Source: Streptomyces syringium (lineage in GTDB: Bacteria; Actinomycetota; Actinomycetes; Streptomycetales; Streptomycetaceae). Taken from it: a stretch of DNA of 64,000 nt. The stretch is from the NCBI RefSeq assembly GCF_017876625.1, contig NZ_JAGIOH010000001.1:5663501-5727500 (forward strand), in the 5' to 3' direction. The notes beneath the pieces were generated by a model. That model was not told the origin of the DNA. It saw only the letters and a list, made by a program, of their open reading frames with translations, and ran no database searches. The translations under genes were made by a program, and so were the position numbers. Every line of letters begins with the position of its first letter. Position 1 is the first letter of the stretch. Below are positions 62,266 through 64,000 of the stretch, one piece after another.

Positions 62266-64000
62266 ATGCAGACGCCGTCCGAGCACGCGTACCCGACCCA
62301 CTGGGAAGCCGACGTCGTGCTGCGCGACGGCGGCACCGCCCAGGTCCGCCCCATCACCCCCGACGACGCGGGCCGCCTGGTCAGCTTCTACGAACAGGTG
62401 TCGGACGAGTCGAAGTACTACCGCTTCTTCGCGCCCTACCCCCGGCTCTCCGACCGGGACGTGCACCGATTCACCCACCACGACTACGTCGACCGGGTGG
62501 GCCTGGCCGCCACCGTCGGGGGCGAGTTCATCGCCACCGTCCGCTACGACCGCATCGACGCCCGGGGCATGCCCGCCACCGCCCCCGCCGACGAGGCCGA
62601 GGTCGCCTTCCTCGTCCAGGACGCCCACCAGGGCCGCGGTGTCGCCTCCGCCCTGCTCGAACACGTCGCGGCCGTCGCCCGCGAGCGCTCCATCCGGCGC
62701 TTCGCCGCCGAGGTGCTGCCCGCCAACACCAAGATGATCAAGGTGTTCACGGACGCGGGGTACACCCAGAAGCGCAGCTTCGAGGACGGCGTCGTCCGTC
62801 TCGAGCTGGACCTCGAACCCACCGACCGGTCCCTCGCCGTCCAGCGGGCCCGCGAGCAGCGCGCCGAGGCCCGCTCCGTCCAGCGCCTCCTGGCCCCCGG
62901 CTCCGTCGCCGTCATCGGCACGGGCCGCGAGCCGGGCGGCATGGGCCGCACCGTCCTGCGCAATGTGCTGGCGGGCGGCTTCACGGGGCGCGCGCACGCG
63001 GTCAACCGGGCCTTCCCCGAAGGGCTTTCCGTCCTCGAACCCGAAGGCGTCCCCGCCCACCGCTCGGTCCTCGACATCACCGACCCCGTCGACCTCGCCG
63101 TCGTCGCCGTGCCCGCCGCCGCGGTGCCGTCCGTCGTCGCCGAGTGCGGCGAGCACGGCGTCCAGGGCCTCGTCGTCCTCTCCGCCGGATACGCCGAGAG
63201 CGGCCCCGACGGCCGCGCCCGCCAGCGCGAGCTGGTCCGCCAGGCCCGCTCGTACGGCATGCGCATCATCGGCCCCAACGCCTTCGGCCTCATCAACACC
63301 GCCGAGGGCGTCCGGCTCAACGCCTCCCTCTCGCCCGAGCTGCCCGCGGCCGGGCGGCTCGGGCTGTTCAGCCAGTCCGGCGCGATCGGCATCGCCCTGC
63401 TCTCCGGGCTGCACCGGCGCGCCGCCGGACTGGTCGGCGTCTCCACCTTCGTCTCCGCGGGAAACCGCGCCGACGTCTCCGGCAACGACTTCCTCCAGTA
63501 CTGGCACGACGACCCCGACACCGACGTCGCCCTCATGTACCTGGAATCGATCGGCAATCCCCGGAAGTTCACCCGCCTCGCCAAGCGCACCGCGGCCCGT
63601 AAGCCGGTCGTCGTCGTCAAGGGCGCCCGCCACGGCGGCGCGGCCCCCACGGGGCACGCCGTCCCCACCACCCGCATCCCCGACGCCACCGTCTCCGACC
63701 TGCTGCGGCAGGCGGGCGTCATACGCGTCGACACGGTCACCGAGCTCGCCGACGCCGGGTTGCTCCTCGCCTCCCAGCCGCTGCCCGCGGGCCCCCGCGT
63801 GGCCATCCTCGGCAATTCCGAGTCGCTGGCCCTGCTCACCTACGACGCCTGCCTCACGGAAGGCCTGCGCCCGCTGCCCCCGCGCGACCTCACCACGGCC
63901 GCGGGGCCCGCCGACTTCCGCGCGGCCCTCGCCGGGGCCCTGGCGGACGGCGGGAGCGACGCGGTGGTGGTCACCGCGATCCCCTGGGTGGACGGCACTT
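62266..64000 (+). CDS. Bifunctional GNAT/acyl-CoA synthetase (NDP-forming) protein acetyltransferase, 3' truncated by window edge
   Basis: The frame is open from ATG 62266 to the right edge (578 codons visible, no stop). Residues 1-190 form a GNAT domain (VAFLVQDAHQGRGVASALLEHV). A CoA-binding Rossmann segment follows (SVAVIGTGREPGGMGRTVLRNVLAGGF, NRAFPEGLSVL) and then the succinyl-CoA-ligase-like part (GRLGLFSQSGAIGIALL). The order GNAT first, synthetase second is reversed relative to Pat of enterobacteria but known in streptomycetes. TACGCT at 62254-62259 ends 6 bases before the ATG, suggesting leaderless expression. Confidence 0.9.
   Translation, partial: MQTPSEHAYPTHWEADVVLRDGGTAQVRPITPDDAGRLVSFYEQVSDESKYYRFFAPYPRLSDRDVHRFTHHDYVDRVGLAATVGGEFIATVRYDRIDARGMPATAPADEAEVAFLVQDAHQGRGVASALLEHVAAVARERSIRRFAAEVLPANTKMIKVFTDAGYTQKRSFEDGVVRLELDLEPTDRSLAVQRAREQRAEARSVQRLLAPGSVAVIGTGREPGGMGRTVLRNVLAGGFTGRAHAVNRAFPEGLSVLEPEGVPAHRSVLDITDPVDLAVVAVPAAAVPSVVAECGEHGVQGLVVLSAGYAESGPDGRARQRELVRQARSYGMRIIGPNAFGLINTAEGVRLNASLSPELPAAGRLGLFSQSGAIGIALLSGLHRRAAGLVGVSTFVSAGNRADVSGNDFLQYWHDDPDTDVALMYLESIGNPRKFTRLAKRTAARKPVVVVKGARHGGAAPTGHAVPTTRIPDATVSDLLRQAGVIRVDTVTELADAGLLLASQPLPAGPRVAILGNSESLALLTYDACLTEGLRPLPPRDLTTAAGPADFRAALAGALADGGSDAVVVTAIPWVDGT

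Overview
The window is high-GC actinobacterial DNA with strong third-position G/C bias, twin-lysine/arginine signal peptides, many GTG starts and several apparently leaderless genes. Gene content and order match a Streptomyces chromosomal core segment: miaB-miaA-dapF, an RSH (p)ppGpp enzyme, hflX, dinG/lexA/nrdR/nrdJ, rnhB, recQ, whiH-hrdB, parE ... parC, and ptsH. From memory this is the order seen in the Streptomyces coelicolor SCO578x-SCO584x region. No rRNA, tRNA, CRISPR, IS element or prophage was recognised.

Layout. 1-8.4 kb: tRNA modification (miaB end, miaA), lysine/peptidoglycan precursor synthesis (dapF), a stringent-response enzyme, a secreted M1 peptidase and small accessory genes. 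8.5-11.4 kb: the ribosome-associated GTPase HflX and a trypsin-like lipoprotein. 11.6-16.0 kb: a three-gene NRPS-independent siderophore operon whose aminotransferase-like first gene has lost the PLP lysine and neighbouring cofactor residues. 16.1-23.1 kb: DNA damage and dNTP supply (dinG, lexA with a perfect SOS box, nrdR with paired operator-like boxes, the B12-dependent reductase nrdJ). 23.2-28.6 kb: arylamine N-acetyltransferase, a YdbC-like protein, a histidine phosphatase, an ADP-ribosylglycohydrolase, rnhB and two poorly known proteins. 28.8-37.9 kb: a RecQ fused to a phosphoribosyltransferase-like tail, a DUF4192 protein, a glycogen-debranching-like protein, an NrtR-type NUDIX regulator and a single-chain ABC ATPase-permease.

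38-45 kb: the sporulation regulator WhiH, the principal sigma factor HrdB, a secreted trypsin-like protease, a small zinc-ribbon-like protein and topoisomerase IV ParE. 45.6-51.5 kb: a DUF485/solute:sodium symporter pair facing a CitA/CitB-type two-component system, then an orphan substrate-binding lipoprotein. 51.4-59.4 kb: a siderophore-reductase-like sucrase/ferredoxin with an iron box, a CobW-type metal GTPase, ParC and an M16 peptidase pair. 59.4-64 kb: an M23 cell-wall peptidase under a c-di-AMP (ydaO-type) riboswitch, a GntR regulator, the phosphocarrier HPr and the start of a GNAT/acyl-CoA-synthetase-like protein acetyltransferase that runs off the end.

The most unusual items are the PLP-lysine-less aminotransferase in the siderophore operon, a 14-bp periodic CGTACG array between whiH and hrdB, a hairpin framed by 9-bp direct repeats before the siderophore operon, the RecQ-phosphoribosyltransferase fusion, and a stand-alone protein resembling the C-terminal part of SF1 helicases.
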